Source: Halorientalis pallida (lineage in GTDB: Archaea; Halobacteriota; Halobacteria; Halobacteriales; Haloarculaceae). Taken from it: a DNA stretch of 64,000 nucleotides. The DNA is taken from NCBI RefSeq assembly GCF_004118325.1, contig NZ_RDFA01000004.1, positions 124,001 to 188,000 of the forward strand, read 5' to 3'. A model generated the notes under the pieces. It ran no database searches. It was given only the letters and a program-made list of their open reading frames with translations, and had not been told where the DNA came from. Position 1 is the first letter of the stretch; every line of letters starts with the position of its first letter. The translations under genes and the position numbers were made by a program. Below, piece by piece: positions 31,573 through 40,443 of the stretch.

Positions 31573-32855
31573 CTCGGTTCCCTCGCGTTCTTTCGTTCGT
31601 CACGGGCCGCCGAGCGACGCGTCCGGCGCTCGTCGGACTCCGCCGCCTCCGTGTCGTCCGTCCCTGGTCCCGCGCCGAGCAGCGTCCCCGGAACCTGTCG
31701 TAACACCCACAGCGTCGGCAACGGGTCCCGAAGCGAGACGAACGTGTGGTCGGCACGGACGATATCCGCGAGGAAGGGGCCCAGTGCCCGATAATTGCGC
31801 TCGGCCAGCTGGTGACCCAGCCACTCCAGATCCTGTCGGGTCCGCCGCTGAATCACGTCGGTCCGATAGTCGCCGTCGTGGCGGACGGATTCGCCCCGGA
31901 GCTGTCGGTAGTGGAGCCACGGGAAGTCCACGCCGCAGTTGATGGCGAACGGGAGCGATCCCCAGTAACGGCCGTTGACCTCGATGAGGACGTACTCACC
32001 GTCCGGCCGCTCCATGAACTCGACCTGTGCCGGGCCGGTCCAGTCGAAGGCCGCGATCACGCGCTCGGCGTACCGGTACATCCGGCGGTCGTCGACGACG
32101 CCCAACAGCGCGGAACTCCCGCCCGACGGCGGGACGGTCCGCAGCCGTCGTTCCTGGAAGTGCGCGCGTACCTCACCGTCGTCGGCCAGCACGACCGTCG
32201 TCGTCGTCTCGCCGGGGACGTACTCCTGGACGATAGGAGGCCACTCCTGCAGCTTCGGCTCCTCGCGCAACAGCGACTCGAAGGTGTCACGCAGTTCGGC
32301 GGGCGACGCGGCGTAGTTCCGGTCGTCGACGAGGTACGTCGCGTACTGTCCCTCCTCGTCCCAGTAGGTCTTGCTCCGGGGTTTGACCACCACCGGATAG
32401 GACAGTTCGGGTGCGACCGAATCCACGTCGTCGACGGTCTCGGGAGCGTGTGTCTCCGGACACGGCACGTCCACGTCGGTCAGGCGCTCGAACAACTGGC
32501 CTTTGTCGAACACCTGCTCGAACGTCGCCCAGTCCTCGACGGCCGGTCGGGTCCCCGTGGCCGCGATCTCCGTGCGGTGTTTCGCGAGCAGCGACGTCAT
32601 CCAGTCGGTCGGGCCGAACACGTAGTCGTGGTCCGCGTCGTCGAGATACGCGAGCAGATCGTCGAGGAATCGCTGTGCGCCGGCCTCGGGGTCGGGGTGG
32701 ACGTACCGACCGTCACTGAACCGTGAGAGCATCCCCAGCGTGGGCGCGGACGGTCCACCGGCGACGACCGGGACCCCCCGACGCCCCAGCGACCGGACGA
32801 TCGCGAGTCCGCTCTGTTTCTGAGTGGTCAACACCAGCGCGCTACCTGTGGCCAT
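31569..32855 (-). CDS. ATP-grasp family ligase
   Basis: This 428-residue enzyme has an ATP-grasp fold: an N-terminal pre-grasp domain (ALVLTTQKQSGLAIVRSLGRRGVPVV), the ATP lid (PVVVKPRSKTYWDEEGQ), IVQEYVPGETTTTVVL and the metal loop VEFMERPDGEYVLIEVNGRYWGS (Glu and Asn chelating Mg). Such enzymes couple a carboxylate to an amine or another nucleophile; related CPSase-like members sit in cell-surface and peptide pathways. The substrate is unknown. ATG 32855 is preceded by GGGGGGAGCG. AATACTAATC about 30 nt upstream on the minus strand is the probable TATA box. Confidence 0.85.
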   Translation of the reverse strand: MATGSALVLTTQKQSGLAIVRSLGRRGVPVVAGGPSAPTLGMLSRFSDGRYVHPDPEAGAQRFLDDLLAYLDDADHDYVFGPTDWMTSLLAKHRTEIAATGTRPAVEDWATFEQVFDKGQLFERLTDVDVPCPETHAPETVDDVDSVAPELSYPVVVKPRSKTYWDEEGQYATYLVDDRNYAASPAELRDTFESLLREEPKLQEWPPIVQEYVPGETTTTVVLADDGEVRAHFQERRLRTVPPSGGSSALLGVVDDRRMYRYAERVIAAFDWTGPAQVEFMERPDGEYVLIEVNGRYWGSLPFAINCGVDFPWLHYRQLRGESVRHDGDYRTDVIQRRTRQDLEWLGHQLAERNYRALGPFLADIVRADHTFVSLRDPLPTLWVLRQVPGTLLGAGPGTDDTEAAESDERRTRRSAARDERKNAREPS

Positions 32856-33275
32856 ACGCTCCCCCCGACAGCGATCCGGATTAGTATTGCTCGGTTTTTT
32901 CCGAGGTGTGGACGCCCGCTCGAAGCGGTCCACCGACACGACGGTATTACGACCGTTCTACAGCTGATCTGTCGGTCGGACGACCCGGACAGGAGCGGGC
33001 GGTGTCGGACCCCACCACGATCGAGTGCCGAAAGCCGAGCGTACCGGGTCCCACCCGGCAACGAACCCGAGCTTCCGGCAATGGAAACCGGAAACAGGGG
33101 CGAGTATCCGACGGCTACCTCGCCGTCGAACCGTCCACCGGGACGGGCGTGGGTCCCCGGCGGACGGCCGGCTACGTGGTGCCGGGCGATACCTCTCAGT
33201 TATCCACCCCCCGCTCCCGGATGTATTATGATTATGGGTAATTATTAGAGGCAGGGAGGCCTACATGCGGACGTG
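32856..33275. other. Intergenic region, 420 nt
   Basis: No large gene is credible here; open frames are Arg-rich artefacts. It contains the ATP-grasp promoter and a short inverted repeat CTCGG-T6-CCGAG (32890-32905) that could slow polymerase. The right end is AT-rich (ATGTATTATGATTATGGG, 33220-33237), leading into the TATA-like AATTATTAGA before the mini-gene at 33276. Some segments are C/G-rich with little codon signal. Confidence 0.5.
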
Positions 33276-33389
33276 ATGGCGACCGAACGACAGTCCGTCG
33301 GTATGTTTCACGTGACGGTGGTCCCCGAGAACTTCGAGTCCGGCGAGGAGCCGTCGGTCGACGACGCCGAGCGAGACGCTCGGGAGTAA
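33276..33389 (+). CDS. Candidate 37-residue acidic mini-protein
   Basis: ATG 33276 opens a short frame (MATERQSVGMFHVTVVPENF, then a Glu/Asp-rich tail) ending at TAA 33387-33389. It is acidic, uses G/C-ending codons and sits about 28 nt after an AT-rich TATA-like AATTATTAGA (33239-33248), all as expected for a leaderless haloarchaeal gene. The start MFHVTVVP has strand-like alternation. No family is recognised. It could be chance, since the frame is only 38 codons. Confidence 0.45.
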   Translation: MATERQSVGMFHVTVVPENFESGEEPSVDDAERDARE

Positions 33390-33475
33390 GGACAGGTTTT
33401 GCCGGTGTCCCGGACGGCCGCCGATATTCCACCGCGAAAAGAAGCTTCTTGTGCCCGCTCCCGGTAACGGGCGGT

Positions 33476-34822
33476 ATGGGTCTGTTCGACCGGCTTCGTG
33501 GCGACGACGGTCCCCGTGTTGCCTTCTTCGGCATCGACGGCGTGCCGTACAGCATGCTCGCGGAGCATTTCGACGAGTTCGAGAACCTCGCGGCGCTGGC
33601 CGACGAGGGGAGTGCGGGGGCCATCGACAGCATCGTGCCTCCCGAATCGAGCGCCTGCTGGCCGTCACTGACGACCGGCGTCAACCCCGGCGAGACCGGC
33701 GTCTACGGCTTCCAGGACCGGGAGGTCGGCTCCTACGACACGTACGTCCCGATGGGACGGGACGTCCAGGCGACCCGAATCTGGGACCGCGTGCACGACG
33801 CCGACCGGCAGGCGACGGTGATGAACGTCCCCGTGACGTTCCCACCCCAGCGTGACGTCCAGCGGATGGTCTCGGGCTTTCTCTCGCCCGGCATCGACAA
33901 GGCGGCCTACCCGGACGACCTCCGGGACTACCTCGACGACATCGACTACCGCATCGACGTCAACGCCAAGCTCGGGCACGACGACGACAAGAGCGACTTC
34001 GTCGAGGACGCCCACGAGACCATCGACCGGAACCACGAGGCGTTCAAAAACTACGTCGAACAGGACGACTGGGACCTGTTTTTCGGCGTCTACATGACGA
34101 CCGACCGGGTCAACCACTTCCTGTTCGAGGACTACGAGGAAGAGGGCGAGTACAAGGAGGAGTTTCTGGAGTTCTACCGGAAAGTCGACCGGTACCTCGG
34201 CGAGATGCGCGAACTCCTGCCCGACGACGTCACCATGGTCGTCGCCTCCGACCACGGCTTCACCACGCTGAACTACGAGGTCCACTGCAACGAGTGGCTC
34301 GCCCAGAACGGCTGGCTCAGCTACGAGGACGACGATCACGACGAACTCGGCGACATCGCCGAGGACACCGAGGCGTACTCGCTGATCCCGGGTCGCTTCT
34401 ACATCAATCTCGAAGACCGCGAACCCCGCGGGAGCGTCCCCGAGGACGAGTACGAGGAGGTCCGGGACGAACTCAAGGCCGAACTCGAAGCGCTCGAAGG
34501 CCCCGACGGTAACAAGATCGCCGACCGCGTGGTCACCCGGGAAGACGCCTTCCGGGGCGACCACGACGACATCGCGCCCGACCTCGTGGTCGTCCCGAAC
34601 CACGGCTTCGACCTGAAGTCCGGGTTCAAGGGCGACGACGACGTGTTCGGGAAGGGGCCGCGCAACGGCATGCACAGCTTCGACAACGCCTGTCTGTTCG
34701 TCGACGATCCCGACGCGCGCATCGAGGACGCCGACCTGCTCGACATCGCGCCGACGTTGATGGACCTGCTCGACCTCGAGTACGACCGAACGGCCTTCGA
34801 CGGGTCGACGCTGCTGTCCTGA
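33476..34822 (+). CDS. Alkaline-phosphatase-superfamily phosphodiesterase
   Basis: This 448-residue protein of the type I phosphodiesterase/nucleotide pyrophosphatase group hydrolyses phosphate mono- or diesters by family. Metal and nucleophile positions are visible: FFGIDG (Asp), PPESSACWPSLTTG (Ser nucleophile region), TTDRVNHF (Asp-His), ASDHGF (Asp-His) and GMHSFDNA (His). No signal peptide is seen, so it is cytoplasmic unless exported otherwise. ATG 33476 begins the conserved part; the upstream GTG frame is unlikely. It lies near an ATP-grasp enzyme on the opposite strand. Substrate unknown. Confidence 0.88.
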   Translation: MGLFDRLRGDDGPRVAFFGIDGVPYSMLAEHFDEFENLAALADEGSAGAIDSIVPPESSACWPSLTTGVNPGETGVYGFQDREVGSYDTYVPMGRDVQATRIWDRVHDADRQATVMNVPVTFPPQRDVQRMVSGFLSPGIDKAAYPDDLRDYLDDIDYRIDVNAKLGHDDDKSDFVEDAHETIDRNHEAFKNYVEQDDWDLFFGVYMTTDRVNHFLFEDYEEEGEYKEEFLEFYRKVDRYLGEMRELLPDDVTMVVASDHGFTTLNYEVHCNEWLAQNGWLSYEDDDHDELGDIAEDTEAYSLIPGRFYINLEDREPRGSVPEDEYEEVRDELKAELEALEGPDGNKIADRVVTREDAFRGDHDDIAPDLVVVPNHGFDLKSGFKGDDDVFGKGPRNGMHSFDNACLFVDDPDARIEDADLLDIAPTLMDLLDLEYDRTAFDGSTLLS

Positions 34823-34854
34823 GCGGCCGACGCCGGCGCTTCTTTCGCCCGTCG

Positions 34855-35112
34855 TCAGTACTCGCTGGTTTCTAGTTCGTCCGCGAACGCTCGGAGGCTC
34901 TGCTCCAGTTCGTCGGCCGGCACGTCGGCGAGCGACGCGGCGATGACGCCGCCGATCACCGCGTCGAACCGATCGACCGACTGGATGTCGGGGTCCACGT
35001 CGAGCCCCCGGTCTCTCGGGATCGGCCCGCCGGTCCCGCCACCGTGGCCGTTGGGGAAGCCCACGTCTTCGGGCACCCGGAGCCGGTACTCGGTGAACTC
35101 GTCGTCGGACAT
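34855..35112 (-). CDS. Small acidic hypothetical protein
   Basis: This 85-residue soluble protein has a Gly-rich middle (FPNGHGGGTGGPIPRDRG) and a helical C-terminal half (RFDAVIGGVIAASLADVPADELEQSLRAFADELE). ATG 35112 is preferred over the in-frame ATG at 35127. I do not recognise the family. It is 25 nt downstream of the four-helix protein and may share its transcript. Confidence 0.6.
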   Translation of the reverse strand: MSDDEFTEYRLRVPEDVGFPNGHGGGTGGPIPRDRGLDVDPDIQSVDRFDAVIGGVIAASLADVPADELEQSLRAFADELETSEY

Positions 35113-35137
35113 ACCCGTGGGTACCACGACGGCCGGG

Positions 35138-35848
35138 TTAAGTATAGGGCAGATACAGTTTCGCGATCAGTTGCGGCACACCGCTGACCCAGGTGACGAC
35201 GAGCAGAGCGAGCGCCGTCACCGGACGGACCCACAGCGGGAGGGCACCGAGCACGGCGTCGAGGACACCGAGCGTCAGCGCCGCGAGCGCCGCGAGCAAC
35301 AGCAGGATGACGAGCATCGTCGACAACGACTTCTTCGCGTTTACCCGCTCGTTGCGCTCGATCCACTTCCCGTACTCCCGGGTCAGCCACACGTAGAACT
35401 CTTCGCGGTGTTCGGCCGGCGACGCGTCGTCGGCAGCGACGACGAGCCGCCGAATCGTCTGGAAGTCACTCGCCGGTTCCGTCGGCGGTGTGGCCTCCTC
35501 GTCGAAGGCCGTGGCGACGAACGCGAGCGACTGGGGACCGATCCCGATGATCTGACTGTGAAACCTGAACCCGAACGTTCCGGCGGCGAACGAACCCAGC
35601 AGGAATCCGAGCCCGGCGAGTGTGTAGGGATTCACGAACGGTGACACCTCGAATCCGTCCAGTTCCCAGGCGAACGTGCCGGCGGTGAGCAACAGCCCCA
35701 GCAGGATCGTCGTCAGCTGTAACACCCGTTCGAGCGCCGCACGGTTGGTCTCGAACAGCTCGAACTGCCGGTCCATCGAACGGTGGGCCTCCGAGATCGA
35801 CTGCCGGTAGAGTTCCAGGTACACCTCCCGGTCGTCGCTGTCGCCCAT
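35138..35848 (-). CDS. Four-helix membrane protein
   Basis: This 236-residue protein has an N-terminal helical charged region (1-42), two hydrophobic helices (about 45-65 and 73-95), a polar cytoplasmic loop of about 75 residues and two more helices (about 177-198 and 205-230). It has the general design of SMODS/S-4TM-like or DUF-type sensor membrane proteins, but no diagnostic motif. A defence role would need neighbours that are not here. Function unknown. Confidence 0.7.
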   Translation of the reverse strand: MGDSDDREVYLELYRQSISEAHRSMDRQFELFETNRAALERVLQLTTILLGLLLTAGTFAWELDGFEVSPFVNPYTLAGLGFLLGSFAAGTFGFRFHSQIIGIGPQSLAFVATAFDEEATPPTEPASDFQTIRRLVVAADDASPAEHREEFYVWLTREYGKWIERNERVNAKKSLSTMLVILLLLAALAALTLGVLDAVLGALPLWVRPVTALALLVVTWVSGVPQLIAKLYLPYT

Positions 35849-35909
35849 GGACGGCCCTACGGGACGCCGTGGCGTTTGGTTATGCTCGGCTTACCCCTCC
35901 TGGTGGGCG

Positions 35910-36323
35910 TCAGCGGACGACCGTCACCGGGACCGGCGCTCGCCGGAACACCGTCTCCGCGACGTTGCCCACCACCAGCCGGTCGGCCATCGACCCCCCG
36001 TGGCTCCCGAGGACGACGGCGTCGTACTCGTCCACGGTGTCGAGGATCGCCCGTCCCGGGTGCCCGGTCCGGATCGTCACGTCGACCTCGGCGTCGTGGT
36101 CGGCCGCGATCTCGCCGGCCCGGTCCGTGACCGCCTGGCCGTGTTCCTCGGCCGCCGCCTCCATGTCGTCGGCCAGTGCGATCGAGGCGGCTTCTCCCCA
36201 CATGAACGACGGTTCCCCGACCACGGTCAGGACGGTGATCTCGGCGTCGTCGTACACCTCTAATGCATATTCGAGCGCCCGTTCGGCCATCTCGGAGTCG
36301 TCCATCGGGACGAGAACGCGCAT
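35910..36323 (-). CDS. Universal stress protein (UspA family)
   Basis: This 137-residue UspA protein has the ATP-binding pattern G-x2-G-x9-G-S/T in GSHGGSMADRLVVGNVAETV (about 112-131) and the N-terminal strand RVLVPMDDSEMAERAL. It probably binds ATP and acts in stress signalling. It lies 36 nt downstream of the phosphate transporter gene in the same direction, a common haloarchaeal pairing, so it may modulate that transporter (inference). Confidence 0.92.
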   Translation of the reverse strand: MRVLVPMDDSEMAERALEYALEVYDDAEITVLTVVGEPSFMWGEAASIALADDMEAAAEEHGQAVTDRAGEIAADHDAEVDVTIRTGHPGRAILDTVDEYDAVVLGSHGGSMADRLVVGNVAETVFRRAPVPVTVVR

Positions 36324-36359
36324 ACTCGCCCTACGACGGACGCCGACAAACGTGTTGGG

Positions 36360-37607
36360 TCACAGAACGAGCGCGAACAGGAGGTACGAGCCGACGACCG
36401 ACAACACGGGCGAGAGGATCCACAGCGTGACGATCCTGGCCGTGGCTGCCGGGTCGAACAGGCTCTCTGCGGTCACTTCCTCCGGTTCCTCCGTGCCGAT
36501 CCCGGGCACTTCGACCTCTTCGGGCGGTTTCGTCGGCGCTTCGGCCTCCCCGGTCGCGAGGTCCCCGACGGTCGGCCCCGCACCTTCCTCGGCGGTCGGC
36601 GACGCGGTCAGCGATCCGGTCGCCAGTTCTGTCTCCCCTTCGCCTGGTGGCGAGGGGGTTGCCAGTTCGGCCAGCGTGGCGGTCCGGCTGGCTCGCCCCC
36701 AGCCGAGGCCGATGATACAGCAGGTGGTACTCACCGCGAGGCTCGCCGGGATGCCCAGTTGCGAGAGGACCGTGATGATCGTCGCGCCGACGAGCGAGAC
36801 GATTAACGCCGCGAGGATGGGCAGGTCGGTGATGTCGTCGCCGACGGTCGCCAGGGTGCGCCGGGCGATGGTGAAGCCACCGAGGCCGATAGCCCCGATG
36901 GCCAGCACGATGCCCTGTTCGATCGTGATCGACCCGTTGCCGACCAGCGGCGCGACGGCGTTGGCCGCGTTCGAGGCCCCCGCGCTGAAGCCCATGTAGC
37001 AGGCGATCAGCAGGACGAGCATCGAACCGACGAGGTCCCGCCGTGTCGCGTTCTCGTTGAGGCCGAGCCGCGGGACGGTCCCCGAGCGATCGAGGTGGAT
37101 CATGGGGTCGCTCAGTCGGCCGAAGGAGAGCCGGGCGTCGAGATGGGGGTAGAGGTAGCGCCCGATGAAACCGCCGACGGCGAACCCGGTCAGCGGCGCG
37201 ACGATCCACGCCGAGACGATGGTGAACATCAGCGCCTCGTTGAGCGTACCGGTTGCCAGCCCCAGGCCGGCGATGGCCCCGACGGCCGTCATCGAGGTCG
37301 ATGCGGGGACGCCGTAGATGTTCGAGATGAGCAGGGCGAGGCCGGCGAAAAAGAGCACGCCGACGCTGGCGACCGCGGAGAACTGCGAAGCGGGGACGAT
37401 CCCGTTGCTCATCGTGTCGATGACGTTGCGGCCGACGGTCCACGCGCCGACGAAGGCAAAGGCCGTGAACAGCGCGGCCGCCGTCGTCTTCCGGACGATG
37501 CGACTGCCTACCGCCGGGCCGAACGCGACCCCGGTCGACGAGCCGCCGATGTTGTATCCGACGAACGCGGCCACGAGCAGACCGACGACGACGAGTGTCG
37601 AGACCAT
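36360..37607 (-). CDS. pitA: PiT-family inorganic phosphate transporter
   Basis: This 415-residue low-affinity phosphate transporter has the duplicated PiT signatures GYNIGGSSTGVAFGPAVGSR near the N-terminus and GFSAGASNAANAVAPLVG in the second half (about 210-228). About ten hydrophobic helices are seen. An unusual ~75-residue Glu/Pro/Thr-rich hydrophilic insertion (about 310-385) precedes the last helix. Transport is driven by cation symport in this family. The adjacent UspA may bind this loop (inference only). Confidence 0.9.
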   Translation of the reverse strand: MVSTLVVVGLLVAAFVGYNIGGSSTGVAFGPAVGSRIVRKTTAAALFTAFAFVGAWTVGRNVIDTMSNGIVPASQFSAVASVGVLFFAGLALLISNIYGVPASTSMTAVGAIAGLGLATGTLNEALMFTIVSAWIVAPLTGFAVGGFIGRYLYPHLDARLSFGRLSDPMIHLDRSGTVPRLGLNENATRRDLVGSMLVLLIACYMGFSAGASNAANAVAPLVGNGSITIEQGIVLAIGAIGLGGFTIARRTLATVGDDITDLPILAALIVSLVGATIITVLSQLGIPASLAVSTTCCIIGLGWGRASRTATLAELATPSPPGEGETELATGSLTASPTAEEGAGPTVGDLATGEAEAPTKPPEEVEVPGIGTEEPEEVTAESLFDPAATARIVTLWILSPVLSVVGSYLLFALVL

Positions 37608-37703
37608 GGTGAAATGCTTCCTCGGTGGCGATGGGTTCCAGCCCGCGGCCCTTCGGTTTGTCGGCAGGGGATTCGCGGCGGTCGGCCGGCGGCCCCCGAC
37701 CGA

Positions 37704-39164
37704 TCAGCGTTCGAGGTCCAGCGCGAAGTCGAGCGCCAGTTCGTTCTCGCCGGGACCGGCCGGGAGCCCGAGTTCGTAGTCGATCTCCCGGTTGACGTCG
37801 ACGCCGAACGTCTCGCCACAGCCCGCGGCCCCGTCGGCCGCGAAGTCGTCGGTGACGACCTGCGTCTCGTTGTTGTCGTTCAGCCGCTGGCCGGCCATCA
37901 CGTCCGCGGCGGCGACCGGCGAGTCGGCCTCGAAGCTCTTTTCCGTCGAGAGTCGCAGTTCCGTCGACGGAATGTGACAGGTCGCGTTCGTCAGCGGCGG
38001 ACTCTCTTCGGAGTTGAGCCGCTGGTCCCACGGCACACCGATGTGGTCGACGTTGAAGACGGTGATGTTGAGCCGGATCGACGTCTCGCCCGTGATCTCC
38101 CCGGTCGAGAGGTCGAACGTCCCGGTCACGGGTTCGGTGGTCACGATCTCGGCGCTGTAGTACACGTCGCCGATGGGTCGCGTGTCGGCGATCGCACCGG
38201 TGATTCGCGGGAAATTCAGTTCCCCGGTCCAGGTGTCGGTCTCCTCGTCGACGGTCCCGTTCAGCCGGATACACGAATCCAGCGGCAGGTAGTCTGGGTT
38301 CTCCGCCCGGGCCGCAGCGGTCGGCTGGAAGTCCTCACACTCGGTGAACTCGATGGGGAACGAGCCGTTGTCGACGCCGGAGTGGAGATACGCCGTCTCG
38401 CCCTGCACGTACGCGTCGAACGACGAGGGGCGGAAGGGCAGGACCTGCTCGCTGTCGTTGCCACCGGTCTCGTTCCCCACGGAGTCGTCCCCACCGTCGG
38501 CCGTGTCGTTCTCGACGGTGAGACTCGCGGTGCTGGTCCCGTTGGCGGTGGCGACTGTCGCGGTGTACGTCCCGGCGTCGTCCGCGGCGGTGTCCCACGA
38601 GAGCGTGACGGTTCGACGCTCACCGGCCGCGACCACGACCTGTCGGCTGTCGCGGACCGCGTCGTCGACCGTGAGCGTCACGGTCTGCTGGCCGTCGCCC
38701 TCGCCCGTGTTCTCGACCGCGGCGATCACGTCGAGGGCCTCGCCGGCCGTAACCGGCGAGTTCGTCCCCGTGATCGTCGGCCGGAACGTGGCGATCGGGC
38801 GGCTCTCGCCGTCTGTCTCGTTGCCGTCGGTTTCGTTGCCGTCGCCGTCGTCGCTCTCGCCGCCGTCGCCGTCACTGCTGTCGTTGCCGCCGAATTCGAA
38901 CTCAGGACCACCGTCGTCCTCGCCGCCGCCGAAGTCGAATCCGGGGCCTCCGTCGTCGCTGTCGTTCTCGTCGGCGTCCCCGCCGAACGCCGGCGACTCG
39001 TCGCCGGCGGCGAGGCCGAAGTCGGCCGAGGAGCCGTCGTCGAACTCGAAGGACGGTTCCGTCTCGTCGGCCTGTGCGACCGCCGGAGCGGTTCCGACGA
39101 TCACGCCGGCGACAAGCAGTGTGAACAGTGCGAGCGTCGCGCCAGTCCGTGTGCTAGAGTGCAT
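37704..39164 (-). CDS. Secreted CARDB-domain surface protein
   Basis: This 486-residue protein has a Sec-type signal peptide (1 to about 30, ending TAPAVAQA). A low-complexity Asp/Gly region (about 35-125) has repeated FDFGG/FEFGG units and ETDGNETDG. A CARDB-type beta domain follows (about 126-218, TFRPTITGTNSPVTAGEALDVIAAVENTGEGDG). A larger unrecognised beta-rich domain (about 245-486) contains five Cys, enough for disulfides outside the cell. No C-terminal anchor motif is seen. ATG 39164 is chosen because the signal peptide begins there. It probably sits on or outside the S-layer; binding partner unknown. Confidence 0.75.
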   Translation of the reverse strand: MHSSTRTGATLALFTLLVAGVIVGTAPAVAQADETEPSFEFDDGSSADFGLAAGDESPAFGGDADENDSDDGGPGFDFGGGEDDGGPEFEFGGNDSSDGDGGESDDGDGNETDGNETDGESRPIATFRPTITGTNSPVTAGEALDVIAAVENTGEGDGQQTVTLTVDDAVRDSRQVVVAAGERRTVTLSWDTAADDAGTYTATVATANGTSTASLTVENDTADGGDDSVGNETGGNDSEQVLPFRPSSFDAYVQGETAYLHSGVDNGSFPIEFTECEDFQPTAAARAENPDYLPLDSCIRLNGTVDEETDTWTGELNFPRITGAIADTRPIGDVYYSAEIVTTEPVTGTFDLSTGEITGETSIRLNITVFNVDHIGVPWDQRLNSEESPPLTNATCHIPSTELRLSTEKSFEADSPVAAADVMAGQRLNDNNETQVVTDDFAADGAAGCGETFGVDVNREIDYELGLPAGPGENELALDFALDLER

Positions 39165-39298
39165 AGCTGGTCTGTGATCCTCGCGAGCGGCACGCGTCGT
39201 CACGACCGCCACCGTCGCCACGTCGGGCAGTTTGTTGCTGCCGATACAGGACGTAATCAATTACGACACACGTATTGAATGTTGGGACCCGAGTGTTG

Positions 39299-39326
39299 AA
39301 ATACCGGTACGGAACCAGCCACGATC
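39299..39326 (+). promoter_or_regulatory. Pilus-cluster promoter 1
   Basis: AAAT (39299-39302) is followed by exactly 24 nt before ATG 39327. These 24 nt contain ACCGGTACGGAACCAG, which aligns without gaps to the two other promoters of the cluster. Confidence 0.6.
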
Positions 39327-39923
39327 ATGGACGGAGACGACGTGGAAGCACGTCTCGAAGCGGTCGAACGGGCACTCGCCGACGGGGACGCCGACCTGAC
39401 GGGAATCGGCGAGGCCGCCGAGCGGGAGCGCAAACTGGAGGAACTGCGGGCGCGGGTCGACGACCTCGAATCGCAGGTCACGGATCTGTCCGCCAGCGTC
39501 CAGGCGGTGCGCGGGTACGTCGGCAACGTGCGGACCGTCAACCGGGACGTGGAGCGCCGGGCCGACGCCGCCCTCGCCAGGGTCGAAGAACTGGATCGCC
39601 ACGGAACCGACCGTGGCCGACGGGACTCTATCCCGGACGCCGACGTGTCGCGCCAGCCCGGGCGACACCGACCGCGATCCGACGGGAGAGACGGCGATCC
39701 ACCGGAATCGCCCGGCGACATCGCGCGACGGATCACCGGTCGGGAGGAAGGCCAGCACGAGCGACGACCACCACGTGACGGGCGCGACCGTGGCGGCGTG
39801 CGACGCCAGCGAGAGGGGGCGGGAAGACGCGCCCGGTCGCGGGACGAGAGCGGGGCCCCCACTGGATCGGACGGCCGTGACGACGAGGACGGATTCCTCT
39901 CGGGCCTGCGCGACGCCTTCTGA
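39327..39923 (+). CDS. Coiled-coil protein of pilus-like cluster
   Basis: This 198-residue protein has an N-terminal coiled coil (about 5-90: AVERALADGDADL, EERKLEELRARVDDLESQV, RTVNRDVERRADAALARVEEL), then a long Arg/Asp/Gly-rich disordered region and a hydrophobic tail (GFLSGLRDAF). It matches in position and design the haloarchaeal DUF7310-type proteins found at the head of such clusters (from memory). It could tether or organise the pilus machine at the membrane. Overlaps the next start as TGATG. Confidence 0.75.
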   Translation: MDGDDVEARLEAVERALADGDADLTGIGEAAERERKLEELRARVDDLESQVTDLSASVQAVRGYVGNVRTVNRDVERRADAALARVEELDRHGTDRGRRDSIPDADVSRQPGRHRPRSDGRDGDPPESPGDIARRITGREEGQHERRPPRDGRDRGGVRRQREGAGRRARSRDESGAPTGSDGRDDEDGFLSGLRDAF

Positions 39924-40417
39924 TGCTCCGGGTGCTCGTGGCGGTCGTGCTCGCGTCGGCACTGCTCGCGGCCGGTCTGCCGGGGATCGAACTGGCGGCC
40001 CGGGAACGAAGCGAGGCGACGCTCACGGCCGAGGCGGACCGACTCCGGACGGCCATCGCGGACCTCCGACACCGCGAAAGCGCCGTGGGAGCGGCGGTCG
40101 GCGCACGCCGGGTCGTCACGGTCGAGATACCGGCGCGCGCCCGGACGGCCGCCGGTGGTGCGACGCTCGCGCTCGGCGGTGTCCCGTGGGAGTCGCGGTC
40201 GGACGGTCGATCCGCCGTCGACCTCGCCTGGCGAATCGACGGCGGGCCGATCACCACACGTCGGCTCCCCGGCCTCCGGGTAGTCCACTACCGAGACGGG
40301 CGTATCCGCGACGAACCACTGGTGCTGGAGGCACCAGGCGAGCACCGGCTCGCCCTGACGCGTATCGAGCGTGGCGGCAGGCGACTGCTCGCGGTCCGGC
40401 GGCTCCCGGAGCTTTAA
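39923..40417 (+). CDS. Pilus-cluster membrane-anchored protein
   Basis: This 164-residue protein has an N-terminal hydrophobic helix (MLRVLVAVVLASALLAAGLPGIELA), then a helical and beta segment. It looks like a membrane-anchored protein with an external domain, DUF7311-like by position. No catalytic motif is seen. The stop codon TAA overlaps the TATA box of the next transcription unit. It is translationally coupled to the upstream gene. Confidence 0.75.
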   Translation: MLRVLVAVVLASALLAAGLPGIELAARERSEATLTAEADRLRTAIADLRHRESAVGAAVGARRVVTVEIPARARTAAGGATLALGGVPWESRSDGRSAVDLAWRIDGGPITTRRLPGLRVVHYRDGRIRDEPLVLEAPGEHRLALTRIERGGRRLLAVRRLPEL

Positions 40418-40443
40418 GTCCGGAAACGGGACGAGCGACGCCC
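40416..40443 (+). promoter_or_regulatory. Pilus-cluster promoter 2
   Basis: AAGT (40416-40419) followed by exactly 24 nt, CCGGAAACGGGACGAG in its first part, before ATG 40444. The TATA element CTTTAAGT includes the stop codon of the preceding gene. Confidence 0.65.

Noticed and set aside
32890-32905. CTCGG-T6-CCGAG as terminator
   Set aside because: The T run is in the loop rather than after the stem and it lies in a promoter region. Kept only as a note.
35138-35848. Four-helix membrane protein as part of a defence system
   Set aside because: Topology alone resembles SMODS-associated proteins, but no nucleotidyltransferase or effector gene is adjacent.
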